Shown here in pieces: positions 25,745 through 34,042 of a DNA stretch of 55,469 nt (within the stretch, counting starts at the first letter, position 1; each line of letters begins with the position of its first letter). The translations under genes were made by a program, and so were the position numbers. Location: positions 1 to 55,469 of the forward strand of contig JAZQQK010000005.1 in NCBI GenBank assembly GCA_045629065.1, in the 5' to 3' direction. Source of the stretch: JAKSSM01 sp045629065. Its GTDB lineage: Bacteria; Bacillota; Clostridia; Peptostreptococcales; Anaerovoracaceae. The notes under the pieces are model-generated. The model worked only from the letters and a program-made list of their open reading frames with translations, had not been told where the DNA came from and ran no database searches.

Positions 25745-26488
25745 CTACAGTTCAAGTTCATACATTATCATGGCTGTTGCTGCCATGCCAGCGGTCTCTG
25801 TCCTTAAGATAGTTTTTCCCAAGGTAACGACCTTAGCTCCGAGTGCCTTTACGGCCTCGACCTCGTCATCGGATAAGCCACCCTCTGGTCCAATTATTAT
25901 GGCAACAGATTTTGGCTTACCAGTAAAGTCTTTAAGTGCGTCTTTTATTGAATAACCTGCTTCGTTCTCATATGCGAGAAGCACCAGGTCATAGTTTTCT
26001 CTCGTGATGTCCTGGAGCATTTCTTTGAAGTTTTGATTCTTCTTTACCTCAGGAATGATGCCGCGCTTACACTGCTTTACTGCCTCGTCAGCTATCTTCT
26101 GCCAACGGTCAAGCTTCTTATCGAAGTTACCTTTTTCCACAACCACCGAACGTCCCATAAAAACTGGAACAATGGCATGGATTCCGAGTTCTACATTCTT
26201 TTGGATTATCGTCTCCATCTTGCTCGCCTTTGGAACGCCTTGATAGAGTGTTACCCATGTCTCTGGCTCTTTAGCGAACTTCTGCTTGTCGATAATCTTG
26301 AGAGTTGCTACTGTTTCGTCGAGATCCTCGATAACGGTTTCATACTCCCACTCGGCTCCGTCGGATATCTGGACCTCATCTCCAACCTTGGCTCTAAGCA
26401 CTTTTGTGAGATGTTTGAGGTCACCTTTATCCTCTATGTAAATGTGTGCGCCCTCCACCGCCGAAGGGTCTACGAAAAATTTAATCAT
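25745..26488 (-). CDS. rsmE: 16S rRNA (uracil-1498-N3)-methyltransferase
   Basis: Methylates N3 of U1498 in 16S rRNA using S-adenosylmethionine. The 247 residues end in the SPOUT trefoil-knot signature: IIGPEGGLSDDEVEAV near 196 and LGKTILRTETA near 222. A PUA-like N-terminal domain precedes it (HLTKVLRAKVGDEVQISDG). It starts one base after the prmA stop, an arrangement common in low-GC Gram-positives, where the pair often follows dnaJ. Here the pair is separate from the dnaK operon. Confidence 0.95.
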   Translation of the reverse strand: MIKFFVDPSAVEGAHIYIEDKGDLKHLTKVLRAKVGDEVQISDGAEWEYETVIEDLDETVATLKIIDKQKFAKEPETWVTLYQGVPKASKMETIIQKNVELGIHAIVPVFMGRSVVVEKGNFDKKLDRWQKIADEAVKQCKRGIIPEVKKNQNFKEMLQDITRENYDLVLLAYENEAGYSIKDALKDFTGKPKSVAIIIGPEGGLSDDEVEAVKALGAKVVTLGKTILRTETAGMAATAMIMYELEL

Positions 26489-26489
26489 C

Positions 26490-27407
26490 CTATAACGTTG
26501 CTACAATTGCGGACCACATTCCGTCAATCTTTACTTCAACAATCTTAAAACCTGATTCCTCGATGGCCTTAGAAACCACTGGGATCTTTTCTACTAAAAT
26601 ACCTGATGAGATGTAATAACCACCCGGTAAAATATGCTTTGCTACGTCCTTCGAGAGTAACATTACTAGATCTGCCATAAGGTTAGCGACCACTATGTTT
26701 GCCTTATAATCAATGCCCTTAGTGAGGTCTCCATACTGTGCGCGAGCCACTTTATCTACCTTGTTAAGAACTATGTTCTCCTTTGCGATTTCGACAGCCA
26801 CAGGGTCAATCTCTACTCCTAAGCAATCGCTAGCACCCAGAAGTGCTCCAGCAATACTAAGAATGCCAGAACCGCAGCCTACGTCTAAGACCTTATCGCC
26901 CTTTTTCATGTATTTTTCCATGAGTTTCATGCAAAGCGATGTCGTTTCATGTGTGCCCGTACCGAAGGCCATACCCGGATCTATTTCAAGAACTTTTTCA
27001 TCATTCTGCGGCTCATATTCCTCCCAAGTCGGCTTGACAACTATCGTGTCAGAAACCTTTGTTGGTTTGAAATACTGCTTCCACTTGTCCTTCCACTCAG
27101 TATCGTCGTTCACTGACATTTCACATGAAAGTGCTAGGCCTTTCACAGCCTTTCGAATCTCTTCAGCAAGCTTTTCGTTCTCTTCGTTCAATTCCAAATA
27201 AACCGTAGCTTTTGGTTGATGATTCTTAATGTCGAGAACGGCATCATCTATGTAATCCCAGTCATAGTCGTGTTGCTTATTAAGAATATCATCTATGTCG
27301 TTTGGGTCTTCGATTGCGATATCGGTGATACCAATATTAAGAAGAGCTGCAGAGATTTCCTCTATGCCCTCTTCAGTTGTGATCATATCTATTTGTAAGT
27401 ATTTCAT
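26490..27407 (-). CDS. prmA: Ribosomal protein L11 methyltransferase
   Basis: Trimethylates ribosomal protein L11. The 305 residues have an N-terminal substrate-recognition domain (about 1-100). The class I methyltransferase core has DPGMAFGTGTHETT (about 143-156), the SAM loop VLDVGCGSGILSIAG and the catalytic-region motif NIVVANLMADL. All are diagnostic of PrmA. It heads the prmA-rsmE pair. A minus-strand promoter probably lies in 27470-27530, facing away from the small membrane protein gene, but no single pair of boxes stands out. Confidence 0.95.
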   Translation of the reverse strand: MKYLQIDMITTEEGIEEISAALLNIGITDIAIEDPNDIDDILNKQHDYDWDYIDDAVLDIKNHQPKATVYLELNEENEKLAEEIRKAVKGLALSCEMSVNDDTEWKDKWKQYFKPTKVSDTIVVKPTWEEYEPQNDEKVLEIDPGMAFGTGTHETTSLCMKLMEKYMKKGDKVLDVGCGSGILSIAGALLGASDCLGVEIDPVAVEIAKENIVLNKVDKVARAQYGDLTKGIDYKANIVVANLMADLVMLLSKDVAKHILPGGYYISSGILVEKIPVVSKAIEESGFKIVEVKIDGMWSAIVATL

Positions 27408-27498
27408 ACCTATCCCTTTAAGCCAGTCAAATGAATCTTTATCACGTTAAAAGTCTCGTCAGAAATCACGTGTTGCATACTCCCTATAATTTATCATA

Positions 27499-27527
27499 TT
27501 GACACGGTTTTTGCAATATTGTAAAAT
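27499..27527 (+). promoter_or_regulatory. Near-consensus promoter for the 67-residue membrane protein
   Basis: TTGACA (27499-27504) and TAAAAT (27522-27527) are separated by exactly 17 bases. Transcription would start near 27534, about 34 bases before the ATG at 27568. Confidence 0.75.
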
Positions 27528-27567
27528 AATGCATATATTGTATATGGCAATAATTTATGAGGTAAAT

Positions 27568-27771
27568 ATGGGTACTACAATAACAATAATCACTGCAGTG
27601 GTTCTTGCGATAGCAATTATCCTTGCAATAATAAAAATAACAATGAATATATCTATTAGAAGAAGTCAAGCAACTTTCACTGAATCAGCAGAAGCTGATG
27701 TTAGTGTTGTGCCTGAATCCGTTAACCCTGAAGTTACAGTTCTAGCTTCCGAAGAAAAGGAAACGATTTAA
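27568..27771 (+). CDS. Small single-pass membrane protein, 67 residues
   Basis: The start ATG 27568 is chosen because GAGGT lies at 27559-27563; a longer in-frame start at 27499 would overlap the promoter. The peptide has one hydrophobic helix at about 4-25 (ITIITAVVLAIAIILAIIKI). A short basic stretch (SIRRSQ) follows, then an acidic tail rich in Glu, Val and Ser. This gives an N-out, C-in or reverse single-span protein. I do not recognise a family. It is flanked by a strong promoter and a strong terminator, so it is a self-contained gene on the minority strand. Confidence 0.6.
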   Translation: MGTTITIITAVVLAIAIILAIIKITMNISIRRSQATFTESAEADVSVVPESVNPEVTVLASEEKETI

Positions 27772-27783
27772 TTTTTAGATGAT

Positions 27784-27812
27784 AAAAGCCTTGTGCAACG
27801 CACAAGGCTTTT
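27784..27812. terminator. Bidirectional terminator
   Basis: The 13-base stem AAAAGCCTTGTGC / GCACAAGGCTTTT has a three-base loop and T runs on both sides. It serves the small membrane protein gene on the plus strand and glpK on the minus strand, which converge here. Confidence 0.88.
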
Positions 27813-27818
27813 TTATTG

Positions 27819-29363
27819 CTATTTTATCCAGCCACCAACTTTGCTAACGGCTTTGTTCCAATATCCTATGAGTTCGTCACGCTTAGTGGCTTCCATCTTT
27901 GGTGTAAAAATTCTTTCGACAGCCCAGTTCTTTATTACATCTTCCTTTGAAGACCAATATCCAACTGCAAGTCCCGCAAGATATGCCGCACCTAAAGATG
28001 TGGTCTCAATAACCACTGGACGCTTAACGGGCCTATCCAGTATGTCTGACTGGAACTGCATAAGGAAGTTGTTTGCACATGCACCTCCATCGACCTTTAA
28101 GTTTTGGAGGCCGAGTGAATCTACCTTGTACTTCTGCGAAATGGTTTCATCGATATCTGCGCGGCTTTCCTTGAGGTCAGCATTCATTGCGTCAATCAAG
28201 TCTTTTACCTGATAAGCCATTGATTCTAGTGTCGCACGAACCAAGTGATTCTTATTAGCTCCACGAGTGATACCAAAGATTGCTCCTCTCGCATATGGAT
28301 CCCAATATGGCGCTCCGAGTCCTACAAAAGCAGGGACCACATATACCCCACCGTTATCTTCCACTGAAAGCGCCATTTTTTCGCTTTCAGACGACTTTTC
28401 TATGATATTGAGTTCATCTCTTAACCACTGAATTGCGGCTCCACAGACGAATACTGAGCCTTCTAATGCATAGTTTACCTTTCCGTCCAAGCCCCATGCA
28501 ATTGTCGTTACTAGACCGTGCTTGGAAAGCACTGGCTTTTCACCGATATTCATAAGAAGGAAAGCACCTGTTCCATAAGTATTCTTGGCTTCGCCCTCAT
28601 TAAAACAAGTCTGTCCGAATAGAGCGGCTTGCTGATCTCCTGCAGCTCCAGAAATTTTTATAGGTCCTCCAAAGAGTTCTTCATCAGTGCTTCCATATAC
28701 ACATGATGATGGCATTGGCTCTGGGAGCATTTTCTTAGGAATATTTAGAATCTTAAGAATTTCATCATCCCACTTTAGCGTATTTATATTAAACATCATA
28801 GTTCTGGAAGCATTGGAATAATCAGTAACATGCACCTTGCCACCCGTTAGTTTCCAGATGAGCCAAGTTTCAATAGTTCCGAAAAGGAGTTCTCCGTTCT
28901 CGGCCTTCTCTCTGGCACCCTTAACATTTTCAAGTATCCATCTGAGCTTGCTTCCGCTGAAGTACGCATCTACTTTTAAGCCAGTCTTTTGGCGTATCAT
29001 TTCGCCATATCCGGCTTCATCCAACGAGTCACAATACTCAGCCGTTCTTCTACACTGCCATACGATAGCATTATATACTGGTTTTCCAGTTAATTTGTCC
29101 CAAACAACTGTGGTTTCTCTCTGATTAGTGATACCGATTCCAGCAATGTCTTTATATGTGAGGTTTGCCTTAGCCAAAGCTTCTTTTGCGGTAAACAATT
29201 GGCTTTCCCAAATCTCCAAGGCATCGTGCTCAACCCAACCCTGCTTAGGAAAAATCTGCGCAAATTCTTTTTGCGCTACAGATACAATATTGCCCTTCTT
29301 GTCGTAAATAATCGTACGAGTACTCGTAGTCCCTTCGTCCAAAGCCATAATGTATTGTGCCAT
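27819..29363 (-). CDS. glpK: Glycerol kinase
   Basis: Phosphorylates glycerol to sn-glycerol-3-phosphate, trapping it in the cell. The 514 residues have the FGGY-type ATPase fold with MALDEGTTSTRTI at the start, GITNQRETTVVWD (about 76-88), and GAAGDQQAALFGQ and GGACANNFLMQF later. The segment SKHGLVTTIAWG corresponds to the region where Gram-positive glycerol kinases are activated by HPr-dependent histidine phosphorylation; this is inferred from family knowledge. AGGAGGT precedes the ATG. No glpF or glpD is adjacent. It lies downstream of the lipoprotein gene, with a terminator between them. Confidence 0.96.
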   Translation of the reverse strand: MAQYIMALDEGTTSTRTIIYDKKGNIVSVAQKEFAQIFPKQGWVEHDALEIWESQLFTAKEALAKANLTYKDIAGIGITNQRETTVVWDKLTGKPVYNAIVWQCRRTAEYCDSLDEAGYGEMIRQKTGLKVDAYFSGSKLRWILENVKGAREKAENGELLFGTIETWLIWKLTGGKVHVTDYSNASRTMMFNINTLKWDDEILKILNIPKKMLPEPMPSSCVYGSTDEELFGGPIKISGAAGDQQAALFGQTCFNEGEAKNTYGTGAFLLMNIGEKPVLSKHGLVTTIAWGLDGKVNYALEGSVFVCGAAIQWLRDELNIIEKSSESEKMALSVEDNGGVYVVPAFVGLGAPYWDPYARGAIFGITRGANKNHLVRATLESMAYQVKDLIDAMNADLKESRADIDETISQKYKVDSLGLQNLKVDGGACANNFLMQFQSDILDRPVKRPVVIETTSLGAAYLAGLAVGYWSSKEDVIKNWAVERIFTPKMEATKRDELIGYWNKAVSKVGGWIK

Positions 29364-29383
29364 ATGTGACCTCCTATTTTACA

Positions 29384-29409
29384 AAATCCCCCGGTTTCCC
29401 AGGGGATTT
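29384..29409 (-). terminator. Terminator after the lipoprotein gene
   Basis: The eight-base stem AAATCCCC (29384-29391) / GGGGATTT (29402-29409) has a ten-base loop; on the minus strand TTGT follows the stem. The short T run suggests partial read-through into glpK, for which I see no obvious promoter of its own. Confidence 0.55.
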
Positions 29410-29421
29410 ATCATTCATTAA

Positions 29422-30318
29422 CTATTTTGAAGCATAGAATGTGTTCTTAATTCCAGCACTCTTAAGTGAATATCCGCCACGGCCCAAAGATAATTCGTTC
29501 TTTTTCTTTGAATCTGTGTATAAGTGATAGTCGCCATCGCCAGAAACTAAGATTTCAGCATCTTTGGAAACCTTTCCAAAGTCTACCTTCTGATCTTTAT
29601 CAAACAATACAGAAATTTCAGCCATGCCGCTTCCTGCATCGAATGCATATACATTGTCCTTTGCAACATACTGAAGCGCATATCCAGTATCATACTTTAC
29701 ATTAGTGATTGCCTTATATGTACATTCATCTTTTGAGTTGATGATTCTAATATCTGTCTGAACTAATTCTTTATTATCGTCCAAATAGTAAATGCACTCC
29801 ATATGTGATGAAATTCCACTCTCTGTATAAGTTGATTCAAGCTTATATCCGCTTGAAGTCTTCGTGCATTTTGTCTGCTTTTCGTTCTTTCCTAAATTTG
29901 AAAGAGCCATTGTAGACTGTGCAATTACTGCATCATATTCCGATGGATTGATTGCGATGATGAAAGCTGAAGTATCTGCATTAGTTGCGCCCTTTGTGTA
30001 CGCATAAGAAGATGCAGGAATATTCGCCATTTTATAGATTGCACTATAGTTGTCCACTCCGTCCTGTGTAGTTACACATTCGAGTTGGATTGCTCCGTCT
30101 TGGTTAACATAAGCGCCATTGATAACCATTCCCTTTGTCTTACCATCCATGTAGTATTCTACATCGAATGACATATCTTTGTGGTTACCCACAATTGTAA
30201 GAACATCATTGACTTCATACATTTCACTTAATGTTACCTCGTAGTTGTCTCCGCAGCCAGCGAGTACAGTCGTCAATGCCATTACTAATATTAATAAAAT
30301 TACAAATTTTCTCTTCAT
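29422..30318 (-). CDS. Lipoprotein of unknown function
   Basis: The 298-residue protein has a lipoprotein signal: basic start MKRK, a hydrophobic core and the lipobox LAGC with the acylated Cys at position 22. The mature part is polar, rich in Tyr, Asp, Ser and Lys and predicted mainly beta-stranded, with no recognisable enzyme motif. AGGAGA precedes the ATG. It has its own promoter and a downstream terminator, so it appears to be a single-gene unit. Family not recognised. Confidence 0.8.
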   Translation of the reverse strand: MKRKFVILLILVMALTTVLAGCGDNYEVTLSEMYEVNDVLTIVGNHKDMSFDVEYYMDGKTKGMVINGAYVNQDGAIQLECVTTQDGVDNYSAIYKMANIPASSYAYTKGATNADTSAFIIAINPSEYDAVIAQSTMALSNLGKNEKQTKCTKTSSGYKLESTYTESGISSHMECIYYLDDNKELVQTDIRIINSKDECTYKAITNVKYDTGYALQYVAKDNVYAFDAGSGMAEISVLFDKDQKVDFGKVSKDAEILVSGDGDYHLYTDSKKKNELSLGRGGYSLKSAGIKNTFYASK

Positions 30319-30346
30319 AGTATTCTCCTATTTTCTTTACCTATGA

Positions 30347-30375
30347 ATTATATATCTTTTAGCCAAATTTAGCAA
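30347..30375 (-). promoter_or_regulatory. Promoter of the lipoprotein gene
   Basis: On the minus strand TTGCTA (30370-30375) and a perfect TATAAT (30347-30352) are 17 bases apart. The start of transcription is about 20-25 bases before the ATG. Confidence 0.7.
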
Positions 30376-30388
30376 TAAATACTTGTCT

Positions 30389-31648
30389 TTACACGAAAAG
30401 TTCAAAGATACGATTTGAAATATCAAAACCTTTAACAGTCAATCTTAGTTTATTGTCAGTAAGTTCGACGCAATCCGTATCGATAAACTCTTGGAGCTCA
30501 CCTTTCGCTTTTGGGAATCTCTCAAAGAAATCCATTCCAAACCTTGCATGGAACTTGTTAAGATCAATTCCCCTATTCATCCGGAGCGCTGTGAAAGTAT
30601 ATTCGCTTGTCTGATCTTCTATTGATAGCTCCTCATATAGCTCTTGTGATAAAGGATCTGCGATATATTCATCTAAATCTGCCGGACTAGAATAGCGCCT
30701 TGCAATACCATCATCACCTATCAATAATGAATGTGCCGAAGGTCCGAAACCTACATACTCATCAAAGTTCCAGTATTTCGTATTATGCTTAGATTGATAT
30801 CCTTCCCTAGCAAAATTTGAGATTTCATACTGTTCGAATCCTGCCTCGTGCAAAATCTCTATCGCTTTGTGATACATCTCACGATCGAGTTCAGGTTCCG
30901 TCTCCGCTATCTTTCCTTCGTCGAGAAGTTTAGTAAAGCGTGTGCCCTCCATGAATTCTAAGCTGTAAAGCGAAATATGTGTTATCGGTAGGCTAACAGC
31001 TTGTCTTACTGTATCGAGCCATGTTTCTATGCTCTGGCCTGGAATTCCGAACATCAAATCCAAAGATATATTCTTAAAGCCTGCTTCTCTGGCCGCTTTA
31101 ACCGTTTCAATTACATCTTCTGCCTTATGAAGCCTTCCGAGTTTCTTTAGCACCTCATTATCGAAACTTTGCGCACCAATTGACAGTCTATTTACACCAG
31201 ATTCGTGTATTTTTACACAAAATTCAACAATTTCATCGTATTTGTGTAAAAATGGGTTCATTTCCATCGAAATTTCGCAGTTTTCGAGAACATTTTTGCT
31301 ATTTTTACACAAGTTTGGCTCTTTTGGCGCATTTTGTGTAAAAATATGCTCGGTTTTTTTCACAATAGTGCTCAAAATGTACTCTATTTGTGTAAAATTG
31401 AGTGTATTTGGTGTGCCGCCACCGATAAAAATGGATAAATTGCCATTATTTTTACACAAATCAACTAATTTTGACTCGTTTTGTGTAAAAAAGTCATTAA
31501 TGTTGTGCAAAATCGCCTCTATATATGCAGTTTTCGTACTTTCTGCGCCATTTTTCGACAGGATCACCGAATAAAAGTCGCAGTAAGGACATTTACTGCG
31601 ACAAAATGGTACATGAATATAGATTCCTAAGTTATTTTCCTTCATCAT
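30389..31648 (-). CDS. hemW: Radical SAM heme chaperone HemW (coproporphyrinogen III oxidase-like)
   Basis: HemW binds heme and an Fe-S cluster and is thought to deliver heme to membrane proteins; it was formerly annotated as an oxygen-independent coproporphyrinogen oxidase. The 419 residues begin IYIHVPFCRSKCPYCDF with the CxxxCxxC cluster site. They continue with IFIGGGTPN, SGVNRLSIGAQSF and the C-terminal HemN domain (KYWNFDEYVGFGPSAHS). Between about residues 53 and 150 the gene holds four DNA palindromes, two of which coincide with extra peptide (FTQNESKLVDLCKN at 54-67 and FTQNAPKEPNLCKN at 103-116). Its start overlaps the lepA stop by 17 bases, so translation is coupled to lepA. Confidence 0.93.
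   Translation of the reverse strand: MMKENNLGIYIHVPFCRSKCPYCDFYSVILSKNGAESTKTAYIEAILHNINDFFTQNESKLVDLCKNNGNLSIFIGGGTPNTLNFTQIEYILSTIVKKTEHIFTQNAPKEPNLCKNSKNVLENCEISMEMNPFLHKYDEIVEFCVKIHESGVNRLSIGAQSFDNEVLKKLGRLHKAEDVIETVKAAREAGFKNISLDLMFGIPGQSIETWLDTVRQAVSLPITHISLYSLEFMEGTRFTKLLDEGKIAETEPELDREMYHKAIEILHEAGFEQYEISNFAREGYQSKHNTKYWNFDEYVGFGPSAHSLLIGDDGIARRYSSPADLDEYIADPLSQELYEELSIEDQTSEYTFTALRMNRGIDLNKFHARFGMDFFERFPKAKGELQEFIDTDCVELTDNKLRLTVKGFDISNRIFELFV
31209..31253. repeat. hemW palindrome, copy 1
   Basis: ATTTTTACACAAA (31209-31221) and TTTGTGTAAAAAT (31241-31253) are a perfect 13-base inverted repeat with a 19-base loop. In the gene this copy is read in a different codon phase (giving FLHK and FCVKI) from the other three. 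Confidence 0.9.
31300..31346. repeat. hemW palindrome, copy 2
   Basis: TATTTTTACACAA (31300-31312) and TTGTGTAAAAATA (31334-31346) are a perfect 13-base inverted repeat with a 21-base loop. On the coding strand the arms encode IFTQN and LCKNS. Confidence 0.9.
31354..31399. repeat. hemW palindrome, degenerate copy 3
   Basis: TTTTTTTCACAATAG (31354-31368) faces CTATTTGTGTAAAATT (31384-31399). The pairing is imperfect, with one bulge and at least one mismatch. One arm keeps the core TTTTACACAAA on the coding strand and encodes FTQI. It looks like a decayed or partly trimmed copy of the same palindrome. Confidence 0.65.
31449..31491. repeat. hemW palindrome, copy 4
   Basis: TTTTTACACAAA (31449-31460) and TTTGTGTAAAAA (31480-31491) are a perfect 12-base inverted repeat with a 19-base loop. 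On the coding strand the arms encode FFTQN and LCKNN. A lone half-site-like TTGTGCAAAA follows at 31503-31512. Confidence 0.9.
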
Positions 31649-33440
31649 ACTTTAAAACTGCAGTGAAAGCTTCCTGAGGAACCTCAACAGTACCGAACTG
31701 CCTCATCCTCTTCTTTCCTTCTTTCTGCTTTTCTAGAAGTTTCTTTTTACGTGAGATATCTCCGCCATAGCACTTGGCGATAACATCTTTTCTATATGCC
31801 TTAACGGTCTCGCGAGCGATAACCTTTTGACCGATTGCTGCCTGAATAGGAACTTCGAACTGATGCATAGGAATAATTTCCTTAAGCTTTTCGCAAACGA
31901 ATCTGCCCCTCGTATATGCCTCTGACTCATGAACGATCATCGAGAAAGCATCTACCAAGTCGTGGTTAAGCATAATATCTAACTTAACAAGCTGCGACTT
32001 TTCATATCTATCGAGCTCGTATTCGAGAGAACCATATCCTCTAGTCTTAGACTTTAGAGCATCAAAGAAATCGTATATTACTTCGTTTAATGGCATATCA
32101 TAGTGTAACTGAACTCTAGTAGGAGTGATATACTCCATATGAATCATATTGCCACGGCGCTGCTGACAAAGCTCCATTATCGATCCTACATATTCGTTAG
32201 GAATCATGATATTGGCCTTAACCATAGGCTCTTCGATGTGGTCAATTTCTGTGAGAGGTGGTAAATTGGATGGGTTCTCCAACCACATTTCCGTTCCATC
32301 CGTCCTAATTACTTTATATATTACCGATGGTGCAGTAGTTATTACCATCAGGTCAAACTCGCGTTCAAGTCTCTCTACGATAATTTCCATGTGGAGGAGC
32401 CCTAAGAAACCGCAACGGAAGCCATAGCCCAAAGCCTGTGATGTTTCTGGCTCAAAGTTAAACGCAGCATCGTTAACTTGAAGCTTTTCTAAAGCATCCT
32501 TAACGCTGTCGTACTTTTCGCCTTCGGCTGGATAGATACCACAATATACCATGGACTGAACTTTTTTATAGCCGGGAAGAGCTTTTGGTGTAGGGTTATC
32601 TCTCAAAGTGATCGTATCACCAACTCTAGCATCTGCTACCTGCTTGATTGAGCCACAGATGTATCCTACTTCACCTGCTCTTAATTCTTTAGTAGGAATA
32701 AGTCCAGGTGCGCAGTAGCCAACTTCTGTGACTTCATAAACCGCTCCTGTAGACATGAGTTTAATCATGTCGCCCTTCTTAACCTTACCGTCAAAAATTC
32801 TAGTATAGATAATTACGCCAAGGTAATTGTCGTACTTGGAGTCAAATATAAGTGCCTTAAGTGGTGCATCAATATTGCCCTTTGGTTCAGGTACTGCAGT
32901 GATGATTTTCTCGAGAAGTTCATCTACTCCAAGACCTGTCTTAGCTGAGATTAGAGGAGCTTCGCTTGCATCGAGCCCGATGACGTCCTCTACCTCTTGC
33001 TTGCACTCATCTGGTCTTGCAGAAGCCAAATCGATCTTGTTCATTACTGGCAAGATTTCTAGGTTTTCATCCAATGCTAAATATACGTTAGCTAAAGTCT
33101 GTGCCTCTACACCCTGTGTTGCGTCTACTACGAGTATCGCGCCCTCACATGCAGCGAGTGATCTTGATACCTCATAAGTAAAGTCCACATGACCCGGTGT
33201 GTCTATTAAATTGAAAATGTACTCATTGCCATCTTTAGCCTTGTACACCAAACGTGTAGTCTGAAGCTTGATAGTGATACCACGCTCACGTTCAAGATCC
33301 ATATTGTCGAGATACTGTTCCTTCATATCTCGCTCAGCGACGAGTCCAGTCATCTCAATCAAACGATCGGCAAGGGTTGACTTGCCGTGGTCTATATGGG
33401 CTATGATGCTAAAGTTTCTAATATATTTTTGGTAGTCCAT
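31632..33440 (-). CDS. lepA: Elongation factor 4 (LepA)
   Basis: A ribosome-dependent GTPase that acts on stalled or misassembled ribosomes and initiation complexes. The 602 residues match the family length. G1 AHIDHGKST, the switch region RERGITIKLQT, G3 DTPGHVDF and G4 NKIDLASA are present. The LepA-specific C-terminal domain ends with the basic stretch GGDISRKKKLLEKQKEGKKR. It is cotranscribed with hemW, as in many Firmicutes. Confidence 0.97.
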   Translation of the reverse strand: MDYQKYIRNFSIIAHIDHGKSTLADRLIEMTGLVAERDMKEQYLDNMDLERERGITIKLQTTRLVYKAKDGNEYIFNLIDTPGHVDFTYEVSRSLAACEGAILVVDATQGVEAQTLANVYLALDENLEILPVMNKIDLASARPDECKQEVEDVIGLDASEAPLISAKTGLGVDELLEKIITAVPEPKGNIDAPLKALIFDSKYDNYLGVIIYTRIFDGKVKKGDMIKLMSTGAVYEVTEVGYCAPGLIPTKELRAGEVGYICGSIKQVADARVGDTITLRDNPTPKALPGYKKVQSMVYCGIYPAEGEKYDSVKDALEKLQVNDAAFNFEPETSQALGYGFRCGFLGLLHMEIIVERLEREFDLMVITTAPSVIYKVIRTDGTEMWLENPSNLPPLTEIDHIEEPMVKANIMIPNEYVGSIMELCQQRRGNMIHMEYITPTRVQLHYDMPLNEVIYDFFDALKSKTRGYGSLEYELDRYEKSQLVKLDIMLNHDLVDAFSMIVHESEAYTRGRFVCEKLKEIIPMHQFEVPIQAAIGQKVIARETVKAYRKDVIAKCYGGDISRKKKLLEKQKEGKKRMRQFGTVEVPQEAFTAVLKYDEGK

Positions 33441-33507
33441 TTTCTATTCCTTACATAAAAAGCTTAATATATTTTACCACGAACCGTGCGAATTATCTAC
33501 AAAAAAG

Positions 33508-33540
33508 TTAAAAACCCGAGGGAGACACATTCCTCGGGTT
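33508..33540 (-). terminator. rpsT terminator
   Basis: AACCCGAGG (33513-33521) pairs with CCTCGGGTT (33532-33540) over a ten-base loop. On the minus strand it is followed by TTTAACTTTTTT. It ends the rpsT transcript before lepA. Confidence 0.85.
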
Positions 33541-33588
33541 GTTCTCAATTCCGTGTATTTAACTTATACACTGTGGGGACGGGTGAGA

Positions 33589-33861
33589 TTATTTGGAAGC
33601 CTTAGCTTCGTTGAGTCTCTTAGCTAATCTGGAAACCTTTCTTGATGCAGCGTTCTTGGAAATTACATTCTTGGAAGCAGCTTGCATGAGCTTCTTTTCA
33701 ACTACCTTTAACTGTTCGTCAGCCTTGTCAAATTCCTTTGCTTCAACTAACTTATCAAATTCCTTTAAGTTTTGCTTAAGGTGAGCTTTGATTCTTGCGT
33801 TAACAGCAGTCTTCTTTTCGATAACTAATACTCTTTTCTTTGCGGATTTAATGTTTGCCAT
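33589..33861 (-). CDS. rpsT: 30S ribosomal protein S20
   Basis: A primary 16S rRNA-binding protein of the small subunit body. The 90 residues are highly basic and helical, with the typical opening MANIKSAKKRVLVIEKKTAVN and the closing AASRKVSRLAKRLNEAKASK. GGGGTGA lies a few bases before the ATG. It is a single-gene unit closed by a strong terminator; the position beside lepA is conserved in many Firmicutes. Confidence 0.97.
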   Translation of the reverse strand: MANIKSAKKRVLVIEKKTAVNARIKAHLKQNLKEFDKLVEAKEFDKADEQLKVVEKKLMQAASKNVISKNAASRKVSRLAKRLNEAKASK

Positions 33862-33970
33862 TTAAATTTCACCCCACTTTATAGATTTTTGGTTTTAATG
33901 CGCGGCCGGGTTGGGCTATAAAGCTAAAGCCGCTACACAAATTCGCAAATGATATTGTAAACGAACACGC

Positions 33971-33990
33971 TTGCAATTGCAAGCGTTTCT
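33971..33990. terminator. Perfect 20-base palindrome after the symporter gene
   Basis: ACGCTTGCAATTGCAAGCGT is fully self-complementary and can fold into an eight-pair stem with an AATT loop. On the minus strand it follows the symporter gene, with only GTTCGTTT after the stem, so it is a weak terminator or a binding dyad. The rest of 33862-34042 shows nothing beyond a small GGCTTTAGC / GCTATAGCC-like hairpin near 33913-33934. Confidence 0.4.
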
Positions 33991-34042
33991 TCGTTTTTAT
34001 TTAGTTAAAAAGCAAAATAATTAAATTATCAGCTGAAATTCA

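Noticed and set aside
26033..26548. A 171-codon plus-strand frame antisense to rsmE and the prmA end.
   Set aside because: It crosses the stop/start junction of two well-supported genes and has no recognisable protein features.
31209..31491. A CRISPR array in hemW.
   Set aside because: The repeats are inverted pairs with unequal spacing, lie inside an intact coding frame, and have no leader or cas genes nearby.
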